Shown piece after piece: positions 13,263 through 13,418 of a DNA stretch of 13,418 nucleotides (the first letter of the stretch is position 1; each line of letters begins with the position of its first letter). The stretch is from the NCBI GenBank assembly GCA_049974865.1, contig JBNGCX010000079.1:1-13418 (forward strand). Direction: 5' to 3'. The notes under the pieces are model-generated. The model did not search any database, had not been told where the DNA came from, and saw nothing but the letters and a program-made list of their open reading frames with translations. Origin of the DNA: JAGSOU01 sp049974865 (GTDB lineage Bacteria > Pseudomonadota > Alphaproteobacteria > Rhodobacterales > Rhodobacteraceae). A program made the translations under genes and the position numbers.

Positions 13263-13418
13263 AGCATCAGCGCCGGCAAGCTCACAGCGCTAAAGCGGCG
13301 CATCGAAGCGGAGTCCGACGTGACCGTGGCGCCTCACCCCATCGACCTGACGGCAGCAGGCGCGACCGAGGAATTGTCGGACGCCGTAGGGCAGGTCGAT
13401 ATTCTTGTGAACAACGCC
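13263..13418 (+). pseudogene. Short-chain dehydrogenase/reductase fragment lacking its N-terminus
   Basis: The plus-strand frame reads GKLTALKRRIEAESDVTV, then IDLTAAGATEELSDAVGQVDILVNNA, running off the right edge. This is the SDR segment from the second helix to the (D)ILVNNA motif of strand 4; the Asp of PIDLT sits where classical SDRs contact the adenine ring. The preceding Gly-rich cofactor loop (TGxxxGIG) and first strand are missing, and no start codon is available in frame upstream because the sequence changes into the IS3 relic at about 13257. The gene was therefore cut at its 5' end by the insertion or a later deletion. The catalytic YxxxK would lie outside the window. Without the cofactor loop the product should be inactive. 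Confidence 0.7.

Overview
The window is very GC-rich bacterial DNA with short intergenic gaps and Shine-Dalgarno sites of the GGAGG/AAGGA type. Gene content (PHA depolymerase end, proline-racemase-family enzyme, cupin-AraC regulator) and FNR/FnrL-type boxes of the form TTGAY-N4-ATCAA suggest an alphaproteobacterium, most likely of the Rhodobacterales. That placement is an inference; no rRNA or other phylogenetic marker lies in the window. I see no tRNA, rRNA, CRISPR array or phage genes.

Layout. (1) 2-223: the C-terminal end of an intracellular polyhydroxyalkanoate depolymerase, which meets a convergent two-gene operon (246-1246, minus) encoding a triple-BON-domain protein and a 76-residue acidic protein of unknown function. 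(2) 1370-4249, plus: an archease - RtcB RNA ligase - PRPP-synthetase-like operon. An FNR-like box lies between it and the BON operon. (3) 4221-5270, minus: a phosphotransferase-fold protein of the COG2187 type, overlapping the 3' end of the PRPP-synthetase-like gene and preceded by an FNR box. (4) 5451-6296, plus: a secreted GH128-type glycosidase. (5) 6326-8855: an AraC-type regulator divergent from an NmrA-like NAD(P)-binding reductase gene and a DUF1772 membrane protein gene. (6) 8886-12845, minus: a long-chain acyl-CoA ligase gene (frameshifted in this sequence), a GNAT acetyltransferase and a proline-racemase-family enzyme, with an FNR box upstream of the ligase and a second, perfect FNR-like palindrome between the last two genes. 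(7) 13049-13418: a decayed IS3-family transposase remnant joined to an SDR gene that has lost its N-terminus and runs off the window. The 12886-13048 stretch before it holds GC-rich palindromic sequence but no gene I can support.

How the genes may work together. Three FNR-like boxes lie upstream of otherwise unrelated units (BON/archease-RtcB-PRS, COG2187 kinase, acyl-CoA ligase). Two of them are spaced as class II activator sites relative to plausible -10 elements. The simplest reading is a low-oxygen or energy-stress island: envelope or stress protein (BON), RNA repair or tRNA ligation (archease/RtcB), a divergent PRPP synthetase, carbon-reserve use (PhaZ) and fatty-acid activation. The regulator-reductase-DUF1772 group looks like a self-contained inducible cassette. 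The main integrity problems are the one-base frameshift in the ligase P-loop codons and the IS3/SDR junction at the right edge.
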